A DNA stretch of 64,000 nucleotides from Actinostola sp. cb2023 (taxonomy: Eukaryota; Cnidaria; Anthozoa; Actiniaria; Actinostolidae): the NCBI GenBank assembly GCA_033675265.1, contig JAUJYZ010000781.1:186001-250000 (forward strand). Reading direction: 5' to 3'. The notes under the pieces are model-generated. The model was not told the DNA's origin and searched no databases. It saw only the letters and a list, made by a program, of their open reading frames with translations. Both the position numbers and the translations under genes were made by a program. Positions 31,324 to 42,880 of this stretch are shown here, piece by piece (the first letter of the stretch is position 1; every line of letters starts with the position of its first letter).

Positions 31324-34176
31324 TTACAGGCAAGTTTCATATTCGCTAACCAATTGGGTGGGTATTTCTAATACTGGTTGATCAACTGGTGGACTCACAG
31401 CTGCATGGCCGCCATTCTGTTTTGGATGTGTTTCCTTGGCAACACTACCAGGGTTCTTGTGGGATTCCCATACCTCTTCGGCGATGTCGTGAAACGAAAC
31501 AGATTTGGTCTTCTTGACTTCGTCTTTCAGCGCTTCACTCGTTGACACGTTCGACAAGGAAGAGTTCATTGTTTCCGTGTTTTCTTGGACTTTAGTCACA
31601 GTCGATGCAAATCTTGCATTCGTTTTGACGTATACACGGGAAAAGCTTCTGTCGAGAGAATGATTGGCCACCGATGCTTTGACGTATTCTGCTGTGTTCT
31701 TTTCGGGAGATTTGAGAATGATGTAAACTTTTGGAGCGAACATGCAAACTAGAAACCCATAGGAACTTATGATGATGATGGCCGACGAAAAAGTGGTTAG
31801 GAAGTTTCCTTCAACGCTGTTCTGCAATGTTGCATAGCAAATTGTGCATAAAAGCTGCATGTACATTGCGAAGGCAATATATCGAGCCTCGCTGAAGTTG
31901 GCTGGTAGATTCCTGGCCTTGAATGCGTAATAAGCACAGAGGATTGAAAGACCTAACTGATATGCGTACAGACAAGCCTGCAGGGCAACACCAAGGTCTT
32001 CTTTGTGGTTCCTGCAGCCTAGATGCTTCGACTTCAAACGCTCTATTGTCACATCCACATAGGGAGGATCAAGCACGTGCCATAACGTTACTATGACAAC
32101 GGCAATGCCATTCAACAGGAAAAGAATGACAAATTGGAAGTTTTTGCCGCTGAAAAATTGACCGATATTTGACGAGACAAAACTGAACTCAAAGATTTTC
32201 ACCAAGCGGTTCGTCTTGACGAGCAAGATGGACAAACAGAGCGTGTAGTACAGGGCGTGGAGAGGGTTGTGGAAGTAGCATATTAACTGTGATGGTCTTG
32301 CAAGCTGTATTAGGCCTGCGGCAATACCCACAACTATGCCAAGGAGAAACAAGACGCTCATCTCTCGATTGGACGACTTGACGATCGGGGTTCGACGATA
32401 CTTAACTCCAACAATCAGAACAAGCATCACAAGCAGAAGTTCAACACCTGCTACGACAAGAAGGACGACCGATTGAGAATCGTAAAAGGAGACGTTTACT
32501 TCAGGCAAGTCGATGCATTTTGTTTGTTGCTCGTCAGGCATTTTGTCCAATGGGCACTCAGTGCAGTTGGTGGAACTGTACGTTTTGCTGACGAACCCCA
32601 TCGGACATCGAATGCATTTCCAGCAGCACGCGACTGTAGCTGTTTGCATGTGTCCTGGTGGACAAGGCGCCATGCAAACAGAAACTGGTACCACTGTACT
32701 GTCATTGTTCCAGTACATTGTATTGCTATCAATCTTTAAGCGCTTCTTCTCACTTCTGTCCCAGTTTCCAATGATTTTAAGCTCTGGACCGTTTGGCCCT
32801 ACATGCAAGTTGACTATGTCATACGCAGCCGAGCTGATCGAGTCACCGTTCCTATCAAACTCTACCCAGCCTGTAACCCCTCTAAATGTCACATTACTCA
32901 TGTATCGTAAAATATCTTCTGCATTTATAAATGGGGTTATCTTCGGGCAGTCATTACCACGACAGCGGAATATTACATCAACAGCATGGGCAACAGCATA
33001 GACAGCATCTATGACGTAAGCAAGGTATGCAGTGTACATATCGCTATATCGTTTGTCTGTGATACGAAAATCATGAAAGTTACACATTGCAGCAGACTTG
33101 CAATTCTTTTCCAACATCCAGTACTCTTTCCACCAAGTATGGTTTTGAACTCTTGCAGATGAATAATTCAAGCTCGTTAAGTGACGATAAAATCCATCGA
33201 GGTTGTAGTTTCTAAGTTTAGTTCCAACAAATCCACCAATGACTTGCATATATTTAGTCTTGAAGAGCGGCGTTGCTTCAGACCAGCCTTCAGGGGCGAG
33301 CCATGTTCGACCGCTGATGCCCTGTTTGAGGGCTTCTTGTATAAAGTGGATGGAAGTCGTTGGACCACCCCACAGCACCACCACTCTGACATTCTCAGCT
33401 CGTTTGATTTTGGATACAATGGTAATTATCTTCTGTTGGTATCCCGATGGCGGGAAGTACGAAATTTCTGAAATACAAAACGTCCCTCTGTCTTGGGCTT
33501 CGTTTTCCAATGCCAACACGCCGTACCTTCCGTAAGAAGTGTCGACCCCTACAACAATCACGTACTTCCACTGAAAATAATCGATGACATCTGCTAGAGC
33601 TTTAGCTTGTTGTCCGTCAGGTGGCACAGGCCTGAAAAATGTCTTAAAATATTGTAAACTCAACTCCTCACTCGTAGCGAAGGGGCTGACTTGAGGAATG
33701 TTCCCAATTTGCAGCATGCTGGCAACAACTACAGAGCTGCTGGAGTCTCCAGTACCGATGACAGCTGCGATAGGTTTTCGAAGCGCTCCAAAGTACTTCT
33801 GAAAGTTCCCTACGGTGTCGTTGACTTCGTACATAAGCTTTATGGCTTTATTTCTTGTGACGAAATCAAAAGCCAAACTGTTTGCCAGAGCTGGACTGTC
33901 ACAGCTGTCTATGATGTCGTAACCAAGACTCACATTTGGCAGAAGTGATTTGTCGCTGTTGATGTTCTCTATTGCATATAACATGGCTTCTACATACGCA
34001 AGGCCTTGGGGCTTCAACACACCACACGTGTCGTTGGAATTCTTGTGTCGAACTGTGAGCAGAGCACCAATAACAACGTCGCTTCCTTGGTAGATTCCTT
34101 CCGGTGAAATAGCACTAGGATGCCGTAGAAATGCGAACAAGAAAAACCAACCAAAACGAAAATCAAAAACATCCAT
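31324..34176 (-). CDS. class C G-protein-coupled receptor, metabotropic glutamate receptor-like
   Basis: An intact single-exon gene for 950 residues, predicted to be a plasma-membrane receptor for an amino acid or related ligand. In order: signal peptide (about 1-24, hydrophobic GWFFLFAFL), Venus-flytrap ligand domain (about 30-475), cysteine-rich linker (501-554, nine Cys), seven membrane segments (about 568-820) and a 130-residue cytoplasmic tail. Residues lining the mGluR amino-acid pocket are partly kept: Ser in GDSSSS (145-148), Thr in FATS (168), Asp in PPDGQQ (187) and Tyr in TSYGRYG (215). The usual Asp of the SDGW motif is Glu here (E296). Family signatures NLPANFSEARYIAF (756-769) and FAPKVY (813-818) are present. 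The ATG at 34176 begins the signal peptide. The ligand is unproven, and the calcium-sensing or taste branches cannot be fully excluded. Confidence 0.93.
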   Translation of the reverse strand: MDVFDFRFGWFFLFAFLRHPSAISPEGIYQGSDVVIGALLTVRHKNSNDTCGVLKPQGLAYVEAMLYAIENINSDKSLLPNVSLGYDIIDSCDSPALANSLAFDFVTRNKAIKLMYEVNDTVGNFQKYFGALRKPIAAVIGTGDSSSSVVVASMLQIGNIPQVSPFATSEELSLQYFKTFFRPVPPDGQQAKALADVIDYFQWKYVIVVGVDTSYGRYGVLALENEAQDRGTFCISEISYFPPSGYQQKIITIVSKIKRAENVRVVVLWGGPTTSIHFIQEALKQGISGRTWLAPEGWSEATPLFKTKYMQVIGGFVGTKLRNYNLDGFYRHLTSLNYSSARVQNHTWWKEYWMLEKNCKSAAMCNFHDFRITDKRYSDMYTAYLAYVIDAVYAVAHAVDVIFRCRGNDCPKITPFINAEDILRYMSNVTFRGVTGWVEFDRNGDSISSAAYDIVNLHVGPNGPELKIIGNWDRSEKKRLKIDSNTMYWNNDSTVVPVSVCMAPCPPGHMQTATVACCWKCIRCPMGFVSKTYSSTNCTECPLDKMPDEQQTKCIDLPEVNVSFYDSQSVVLLVVAGVELLLVMLVLIVGVKYRRTPIVKSSNREMSVLFLLGIVVGIAAGLIQLARPSQLICYFHNPLHALYYTLCLSILLVKTNRLVKIFEFSFVSSNIGQFFSGKNFQFVILFLLNGIAVVIVTLWHVLDPPYVDVTIERLKSKHLGCRNHKEDLGVALQACLYAYQLGLSILCAYYAFKARNLPANFSEARYIAFAMYMQLLCTICYATLQNSVEGNFLTTFSSAIIIISSYGFLVCMFAPKVYIILKSPEKNTAEYVKASVANHSLDRSFSRVYVKTNARFASTVTKVQENTETMNSSLSNVSTSEALKDEVKKTKSVSFHDIAEEVWESHKNPGSVAKETHPKQNGGHAAVSPPVDQPVLEIPTQLVSEYETCL

Positions 34177-36790
34177 GTTGTTTCTGGTATCACAGTCGAT
34201 CTAATCTCTCATCCTGTAGGAACTACTATTATATCTCGGATAAGAGTCATTATCGTAAACTCATTTAGTCGGTCTGGCAATCCACTTATCATAATATAAC
34301 TTTGGTAAATTCACATTGGGCCGAGGTATAAGTACTGTGAGTATAATTACGGTTGTGATAATCGATCGGTCTTGACCACAACTGGTCATAATATGCAAAA
34401 CTAGAGAGTTGTTACTACTGGGACACAAAGTATCAGCATGGTGGCTATCTTTGGATCAATCCCGCCGGCGATGTATTATTATATAGTTTAGAGCTTAGCG
34501 TGACAAATGATTATATCCGGCATATCATAAATTATCCACGGCTCTAAAAACCACATATTTACCAAAGCAATTAACGGTCGCAATCTATAAAGTCACAATA
34601 GAATCATAACAGTTCAGATTTGCGGCTCATCAAAAAGTTTTTTTTGTCTAGAACGAAAGGGATCGAGTCTTGTTTGGTGGTCCTTGACGAAGTAATTGAA
34701 ATTCGTTTCGTCTACTAACAACAACGACTCGAGAAAGTCAATATAGAAAGTCTTCATATTGAAAGTGACTATAGTATAGATTAAATGGCCCCATGGAAAG
34801 ACATCGCAAATTAAACGAAGTTTTTAATAAAAGTAGGATTTTTAAATGGTTGAAATGAACAAAGTTTTATTTATTGTCAAATGACAGATAATTCAACTAA
34901 CTTATTATTATAATTTGTATTATTAGTGCAGGGCAAAGCACTGACGGAAGATTGAGAGCTTCACGGAATGTCATGGAAGTCAACTAGCTAGAATCTTCCA
35001 AAATGAACATGCTCTGTGGATATAGTCATTTAGTTGTATCAATATTCTGGGTTTCTACGGCCGTATTCTCTCTTAAGATATGAAAGCAATAGAGTGAAGC
35101 AGACCACTTATAGGGGTACCGTCTATTGAGTGGACAGCGGACAACTGCATAAGATGCTGAATTTCTCTCCAATATTTACTGTAAAAACTATTGCATGCGA
35201 AGACGTGGACACCAAAAATGTGTTTGAAATAGTTTTTTTTATAGCCAAACACCTGTATTAAACGGACACCTTTATTAGCCTAGAGATCGCCTCATCTACA
35301 TAATAAACCGGAGGATGCAGAAGCTAAGCAAAAACATATCACGAATATCCAAGAATTCCTCGCACAAAATGACGCCATAAATTTGCATGAATTGGTGGCT
35401 ATTTATCTATAGATTCTGTAATTAAACTACTCTTCCAAAAAAGCACAGGAGATCTTTTGGACATTGTAGCAATACTATACGGAGGTATCTATGCATCGCT
35501 CTTTTTTGAAGAGCTTTACTAACAAAGTAACGCATTGAAGTTAATCTGAATACTGTAGTAATAAAGAGCCGATCTGTGGGTTTCAGAGCCTTTAACTTCC
35601 TAAGAAGTACAGACGCACAGAACATTTCTTGAAGCAACACAGAGGTATCTGTGAGGGTTTTTCTTTTTCTTTTTGTTGAAGAGTATATTTATTGAACCGC
35701 AATCAAAAAGTAGTCAAATGTCTAGCGATTTATTGGGCATTATATATATATATATATATGAGAGAGGCTTTCAGTCGTCTTAATTTTATCTTGTTTTTAT
35801 GTAATGGGGTTAAAAATAACTACTGGTAAGCCACAGACATCGAGCAATTACAGAACCATAATATCTCAATCGGTGGTTGACCGCGAGCCATTTACTATGA
35901 TACATATCGAGATTTTGATTTAGATGCAATTCCACAGAACGTCAGTTCGTTATTTGTCCAGATAGTTATTTTTAGTCAACCGGACCACAAGAAGACAATG
36001 TCATTCATCAAAGAGGGCGCAAATTTAGCGAAAAACACGCAAAAAGAAACAAATATGAAAACAATAGACAACAAAACACCTTATTCGAACTTCATCGTCC
36101 TCACGTCTCCGTCCTCGATGCTTAAAGTCCCTATTCAGTATTCATAAGACAATCTGAGTGTATTGAAATAGCTGCATAGGAAATTCAAAGATAGTTAAAA
36201 CCGACTTATTTTAGGTAACGTTACCATAATATAACCATAAAATACAAAAGTCATTTTAATCTTGGAATTCACAATATGTAAGACAATCTTTTTTGAAATA
36301 GCTGCCGCATACAGGTTTATTTTCTTTGTCCATATGTATTAGTGGAATAAGTAGCTGTCGGTGTTCTAAAGCTAAATGGTTATTCTTGTGTCAATAGTTT
36401 CACTATATTAAAACCCAGGTTGATTTTCTTTAATTGTGGAGTTGTTCGCAATTGTATGAGGGAACTACACGGCGGCAAGGGCTAAGGAATTTAAATTTCC
36501 TTGAAATTGTTCTTGTTTTATGCATATCTTTATCCTAATTTTCAAGGTCTTTAAAAAACCTTTCATTTTTACGTTTTGTCCGACGTTTCTATTCCTAGAT
36601 TTTTTTGCGGTTTCGTGTTGATGGAAAACACAACAGAAATCATAACCGTGGCAGAGGTTGAATGTATTTCTGATACAAAATCGTCCGCTTCATTTGCATA
36701 CTGACTTTAACTTTGATTTTCTCGGTGGCCAAACTTACTGGTATCTTGAAAAATATAGTAGAACATGATTTTATACATCTGTGCATAAGA
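34177..36790. other. intergenic spacer upstream of the receptor gene
   Basis: AT-rich with a (TA)n tract at 35742-35758. It may hold the receptor promoter and 5' UTR, but I see no convincing core-promoter motif and no other gene. Confidence 0.4.
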
Positions 36791-37245
36791 ACACAGACCT
36801 CATGTTGAATCAAAATCACCTAAGATGTTGTTTTCAGCTGGAAGTTTAACTATTATACATGTCAATCTCTCACTTTCTCATGATTCTTCAACCCATGTTG
36901 TATCAAAATCACCTAGGATGTTGTTTTCAGTTCGGACATGCGCACAAACAAAAAATTCCTTCATGAAACTAACAGAACGCTACTTTGGCTTTTAGTTTTC
37001 ATGTTTGGGTCGATGTGTTGTCTAGGAGCACATCTCAATATCATTGTGCTCCTTGCAACAAATTGACCCCAAAAAGGAAAAACCAACACCAAACTGAAGC
37101 GTTCCACACCCTAGGTGATTTCGATACAACATGAGGTTGTAGAATCATAAGAAAGTGAGGGATTGACCCGTATCTTGAAGGAATAGATATATAGGCAAAC
37201 TTCGAGCTGAAAACAACATCCTAGGTGTTTTTGATACAACAGTAT
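36791..37245. repeat. clustered inverted and direct copies of a 30-bp motif
   Basis: GTATCAAAATCACCTAGGAT-GTTGTTTTCAG occurs at about 36805-36840 and 36898-36932. Its complement occurs at about 37110-37130 and 37203-37238. The outer copies bracket about 400 bp. Confidence 0.65.
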
Positions 37246-37258
37246 CTTAAAAGGGGCC

Positions 37259-38512
37259 TTGTTAACGAAGACGTACCCCAGGAGGGAGGGGGCGTCTCTA
37301 TTGTTTTCGGCTGCGCGATCTAGTACAGTGTTGTTGTAGTTTGTGACGTCACATAGCAACCGCGGGACCCGACGTCGATTCACTGACTTTCTGCAGTAAA
37401 ACGTGTTTGACCAGATGGCGAAAACACGAAGAAAAAAGGAATAAGCACCTTTTTGAGATCTTTTTAACAGTAATAACAATAATAACAGTAAGTGTGTGTC
37501 ATTTGTATCTTAACTAACAGCTCTGTGTCATTTTCTTTGTGTGGTAATCTGTATTTTAATTTTCTTTTCAATCCTCTGTTCGCGGGATTCCGCCATTTTG
37601 AAGCGGACGAAAGTTTGTCTCTTCAAAAAGTCGCTTTTTCATATCGAAATAAAAGCTATTTTTCAACCAAAAAGGGACATTTTATAAACCAATAGTCTGT
37701 GTTTAAGTTTTTGGGTTTGTTAGCTTTTGTTACCGTCCCAAACCCCATGTCAATCCTTTTGAGTGAGCACAATAAGCAAAGTGCCACACAAACTCCGTCT
37801 TCGCGCTTCTTTCCCGGCTTCTTTATTACTTCTGTCTGCCTCTGTAAGCTTATAATCTTGTGGTGGAGTATCTTGTGTTCAAAAAGTATATTATATTACG
37901 TCGTATTGAATGTTGATAAATATAATTGCATGAAGTATAATTTGTGTTGAATGTTCCAAAATATATTTGCATGAAATGATTATTGTAATGTTCAATAATT
38001 GAATAATTAACACGCGTTGGCCCGTACGAACAGATCGTTCACCAAAATATCAACTTTGAAGTTCAAAAGGATAGACATGGAGTTCCAGCGAAGCAACGGT
38101 CACAAAAATCCACGCTGATAAAGTTTGAACCCTTCCGTATTAAACCTCCTATGGTGGGTTCGAGTTATGCTATTTCAGCTTCACAATATTAGTTTGCATC
38201 TTCCACGTTTGCTGAAATCTTCACTCCATTTTGATTATCGAAATATGTTTAAGCCCCGAAAACAACTGGCTGATCGGCAAATCCTGGCAAAGTTTTACCG
38301 AAATCCAATCGTAAGAGAACTCTTCTGTCCAAACACGTTCAAACCAAATCCACTGTTGATCGTAATAAGAATATTTTCAAGATTTTATCCTTGTTCTCGC
38401 CGTCTGAAAGTCGGGTAGAAAATCATTGTGACGTCACACCATGCAACAACACTGTATCGCCGTTTGCCTAGAGACGCCCCCTCCCTCCTGACGTACCCCC
38501 TTTGTAACAACA
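37259..38512. mobile_element. non-autonomous DNA element, about 1.25 kb
   Basis: Ends of about 90 bp are inverted. TACGTC/CCAGGAGGGAGGGGGCGTCTC on the left pairs with GAGACGCCCCCTCCCTCCTG on the right, followed inward by ACAGTGTTGTTG and GTGACGTCACA. The interior has only short frames without domains. Confidence 0.7.
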
Positions 38513-38599
38513 GTTCTCATATATTTAAATATCTGCGTACAAAATAACAATCACTTTGATTTATAGTCAATAAGGAACTAAGACTCTAGCTGAGCCCCT

Positions 38600-38815
38600 C
38601 CCTTGACCATATTAATACCATCCATCCATCTATTTTTACCCTTCCTTTTTTCCGTCCCATCCTTTCCATAATCCTTTTCTCCGTTCTATCTATCTATTCC
38701 ATCCTTCCATCTCTACTTCAATCAACTCATGCATCCATCTATCCACCATTCTTTCCAACCGTTTATCCATCTCATCACTCCATCCATTCATCCATTTATC
38801 GATCTAGTCTAGTAA
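38600..38815 (+). repeat. degenerate (CCAT)n microsatellite
   Basis: Irregular CCATCCATCTAT and CCATTCATCC units. Confidence 0.8.
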
Positions 38816-38874
38816 CACTTTATAATAACGAGGTACTTTACTCACTTGTCTGCAGACTTCCGCGGTTCGATATA

Positions 38875-39156
38875 CAGCTATTTCAAAAAAGGTTGGTGCC
38901 AATTTTGTTGCATCTTGCATGTTGCATACCAAGCCCGAAATGTATTGTGGATCATATGTAAACAATGTCTGCATGCACATACAGAAGATAATATGCCGGC
39001 TTCATATTGCGAAGATAAAGTTTGGGAAAATTCCCAGAGTCCATATTGTAGTGACCTTTCGCCGACTCCATTCACATCGCCCATAGTGCATTTCGGGCTT
39101 GGTATGCAACATGCAAGATGCAACAAAACCTTCACCAACCTTTTTTGAAATAGCTG
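38875..39156. mobile_element. Tc1/mariner-type MITE, 282 bp
   Basis: CAGCTATTTCAAAAAAGGTT at the left end has a perfect complement at the right, the arms extending about 70 bp to CAAGCCCGAAATG. The element is flanked by TA on both sides (38873-38874 and 39157-39158). Confidence 0.8.
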
Positions 39157-39348
39157 TATTAAGTCAACACAGCATTTTGTCCTCAGCAAGTAATATTTTT
39201 GTGTGGCTCCAATTTACTTATCGATAGATATTGCTAAGCGGTTAATACTTTTTTTTAAACTAATCTTGGATTTCCTGTGTTGAAATCATAGGAGGTTAGA
39301 CACTTATCATGTGATTCGCTCGACCAATCAAAATTACCCATTTAAGGT

Positions 39349-40681
39349 CGCTCTGGTAGCATATGGGCATTTTGTCTGCGCATGCGTGAAATACCAACAG
39401 TAACACAAAGACCCTCTGACACGCGCATAGATCCCGCGCCATCCCGCGCTAATTTAAATACCAGGAATAACAAACAAGATGGCGAAGTTATATCTCATAT
39501 ATTTATTTATTAACTTGTCTATATGAATATATGCAACTCAATAATGATGGATTCTATTTTATCAATGTTGAAGGCATGCAGCAGTTGTCATAACAAGTAT
39601 TTATGATGCAATATGAGTGTATTATGTAAGGTGACGGAGATCCAGACATGACAAGCTATATAAAACTGACAATGGCTGCTGTCTTCGAAGTATACATGCA
39701 CTTTGAACATTCATAGCAGGAGCTATGCCATTTTTTTAAAGTCATTTATTGTGATGAATGGAATGACTATTGAATAATCTTCGCCTCCGTAACAGTAAGC
39801 AGCTTGGGGGTCGGTAGAAATCGAAAGATAATTTGACTTGAATAATAATAATAAATTGAACTTGAACGCTTGAAGTTCATATTTCTGCTCGTCGCGAATC
39901 CAGTAACTTGTAAGCAAAAATGCTGCAATGCAATACAGTGGAAACAAGTTTTAATTTTCTTAACTAATTTTTCTGTAAAGTTTGTCCTGTCATTTATACT
40001 TTCAAAGACTTAGAATAAGGAAATAGACGAAAATATAAGAGAACCATGGCTTCGAGAAGCAACACAAAACAACAATTCCGCCATTACACCGAGTATAGGG
40101 TGAGAAGAATCTATTTAATCTGACAGCAAGGCATTTTTTGAAGCCCCATTCTCTATAAAAACTGAAACTTATTTAAAGGAATGAATGCTGTGGTAAGTAT
40201 CTCCAACTTGGGGGTCGGTAAAAATTTCATGCAATATCTCGTTGAAGTTCGATCTAAATTGAACACTTCTAAAGATTCACTGGGCCATAGCTCGAAATCG
40301 CGTCTACCTGAAAGACCATTTCATTAAAATTCTAAAAGTTTACTTTCATCACACTTACCTGACGTTCATCCACTGCTGTAGAATACTTGATTGTGGAAAT
40401 AATCAACGCTGAACATCCAACTCCAAACACCACAGTCGCATTTCAAAGCAAAATATCTCGACATCAAAAGAAATAACAGCGGCCAAACATATACCCAGGG
40501 GAAGAAGTGTTTATTGTCTTTAAAAATGTGTAAACTTCCATTACGTTTAAACTTTAGAAACGAGTAGATCTCCGACAAAAAATCCTTAAAATGAGCTACC
40601 ACCTGACAAATGCATCAGACTTCAATGTTATTTTACTTTGTTGACGCATGCGCAGACAAAATGCCCATATGCTCGCTCTGG
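39349..40681. mobile_element. candidate DNA element with 40-bp inverted ends
   Basis: CTCTGGTAGCATATGGGCAT-TTTGTCTGCGCATGCGT at the left is matched inverted at 40643-40681. The interior holds two copies of TTGGGGGTCGGTA(A/G)AAAT (about 39805 and 40207) but no gene. Confidence 0.55.
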
Positions 40682-40791
40682 TGTGACAATTATTCACTTG
40701 AAAATTCTTACAAAGACAGTAAATAAGTGCAATTTTTCAATCGTATCCAGTAAAAATTCTATAGTGTATCTCTTCAAAGTCAATGTTTATA

Positions 40792-40966
40792 TACACCTGT
40801 TTTCAAAAACGTTGTCCATTTACAAAATAGTAAATAGTAGAAAGGAATTAATTAGAGAAACAAAAGAAATTCAATCATGCAGAACTGTGGCTCATTGTTT
40901 CTCTAATTAATTCCTTTCTACTATTTACTATTTTGTAAATGGACAACGTTTTTGAAAACAGGTGTA
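40792..40966 (+). mobile_element. Tc1/mariner-type MITE, copy 1
   Basis: TA-CACCTGTTTTCAAAAACGTT opens and its complement closes the element, with arms of about 70 bp and TA at both outer edges. The loop contains AAATTCAATCATGCAGAACT. Confidence 0.85.
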
Positions 40967-41140
40967 TCAAAGAATCAAAATATCGTAAAATAATAGAAAA
41001 TTAAGTAACATTTTCAGTAACCGATTTTGCCATCATTTTCAGTCGTCGGAAACTTCTCGCTGAAAAGAACTCTCCAAAGTATGTATTTACAAACAATGTG
41101 AAATCACATATCATTAGCAAATAATCCAACAATTTTTACA

Positions 41141-41328
41141 TACACCTGTTTTCAAAATCGTTGTCCATTTACAAAATACAACATAGTAGATAGTAGAAAG
41201 GAATAATTAGAGAAACAATGAGCCAGAGTTCCGCGTGATTGAATTTCTTTTGTTTCTCTAATTAATTCCTTTTTACTATTTACTATTTTGTATTTTGTAA
41301 ATGGACAACGTTTTTGAAAACAGGTGTA
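41141..41328 (-). mobile_element. Tc1/mariner-type MITE, copy 2, opposite orientation
   Basis: Same ends as 40792-40966, with the central loop reversed (GTGATTGAATTTCTTTTG) and a few extra bases in the AT stretch. The two copies are 175 bp apart. Confidence 0.85.
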
Positions 41329-42431
41329 TCTAGAAAGTTCAAGAACAAATATATGATTTTGAGTGGTCGGCCCCTCTCGACCCCTCAATGGTTCCGGAGA
41401 TACAGAGAATTTAAAATTGGGAATTTCATATTGAATGCAATCGAGATTTGCATGTGTTAGAGCATAGGTGATTTTCAGAGCACGCAGTGCTTATGATCAG
41501 CGGTGGTAATAACAACAACATGGCCGTTGAAATGAAATGTTTTTGACCATTTTGCATTGGCTATTATAACCCACTAAAATTGACCATTTTGGATGGTTTT
41601 TGACCATTTTGCATTGGCTATAACCCACCAAAAATGATCATCTTGAACGATTTTTGACCATAAATGTTTGAGAGCCGGACTGAGCCACATAAGGAGGAAG
41701 GGTGGGAGGAGTTTAGAGCTTTGCTTACCAGGCTACAAAGTGACATTTCTTATATTAGTTGATGTGTTTATTTATGTTATTGGTGTTAAATGTAATTGAA
41801 TCCAAGTATTCGAAATATTCGCACTTATTTGGTACTAGCTGCCATTGAAAATAATAATAATAATATTTAATTAAAATAAGAAGTAAGAAAAAAAAAAAGA
41901 AAAAAAAGTGTGCTCTGAATGTGGTTCGAACGCATGATCCCAAGTTCGAAGTGTCATGAATAAGTGTCTCAATAATTATGACGTCCATTGTAGCTACACC
42001 GTGCGATATAAATGGTTCGTGGGTTTCCTGTGCCAAAGAGAAGAGCGAGAAAGGGTCTGGGTATGAGAAATAGACGTTTTGATAAAAAAGCGCCATTACC
42101 ATTCGATATGCATTTACCCACTACGCACGTCGTTCTCATTCACAACCCCACTCCTCTCCCCCCGGTAATTTGACAGTAATTGTGGGAACCTGGGTTCTAG
42201 TTTCAACCGCAAAGCATCTATGTATTGAGTAAGGGAACAGAGTCGCAATTTTCCAAACAAATGATATGAACGATTCCTCACTAGAACTGTTGACTTCCTG
42301 GCTGCACACACAGCTTGATAAATGCGTCTCACCGAAAGATGATGGTTTGGTTTTCCCTTCAAACAATCCATACGTGCTTTGCGGGCACAACTCGAACCCA
42401 GGCTCCCGCTCGGTTAGAACATACAGAATAT
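41329..42431. other. spacer with a local tandem duplication
   Basis: 41540-41655 is a duplicated unit of about 60 bp (TTTTTGACCATTTTGCATTG-GCTAT...AACCCAC). On the minus strand near 42385-42405, CCTGGGTTCGAGTT resembles a tRNA B box, but no complete tRNA or SINE can be shown. Confidence 0.45.
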
Positions 42432-42585
42432 AGCTTACAGTAAATCTTCTATTAAGGTTTTAGGGGCGGTTCGCTTATTAGAAGAGGGGCGCTTAATAGA
42501 GAGGGGGAGTTATTTAATTTCCTAAATCAAACACTCAGCTTCTCTTACCGTATTTCGTCAACTATACGGAGAAACAAAACCAATA

Positions 42586-42857
42586 CAGGAGCCCATAAGT
42601 AGGAGCATCCATGATACATATTGGGTCTATGTCACGGCGTTTGAACAAGTTTGGCTATTTTTAGAACACGATTTCTCGAAATTGACCAAACGCTGTGCAC
42701 TTCCGGTTTTATTTGCAGCAACTCGTTTTATTTGCCGCAACTCTCTAATTTACAGCAACAGTGATTGGTCAATTTCGTGTTCTAAAAATAGCCAAACTTG
42801 TTCAAACGCCGTGACAAATTTTAATGCTACATGGATGCTCCTACTTATGGGCTCCTG
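42586..42857. mobile_element. MITE, 272 bp
   Basis: CAGGAGCCCATAAGTAGGAG at the left end is exactly inverted at the right. The arms run about 95 bp through TTTGAACAAGTTTGGCTATT. TA precedes the left end, but the right flank is AA. Confidence 0.75.
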
Positions 42858-42880
42858 AACAATATAAAATATTTATATAT

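Noticed and set aside
42360..42410. Possible tRNA gene or tRNA-derived SINE on the minus strand (GGGTTCGAGTT)
   Set aside because: Only a B-box-like sequence is present. No matching A box, acceptor stem or repeat copies were found.
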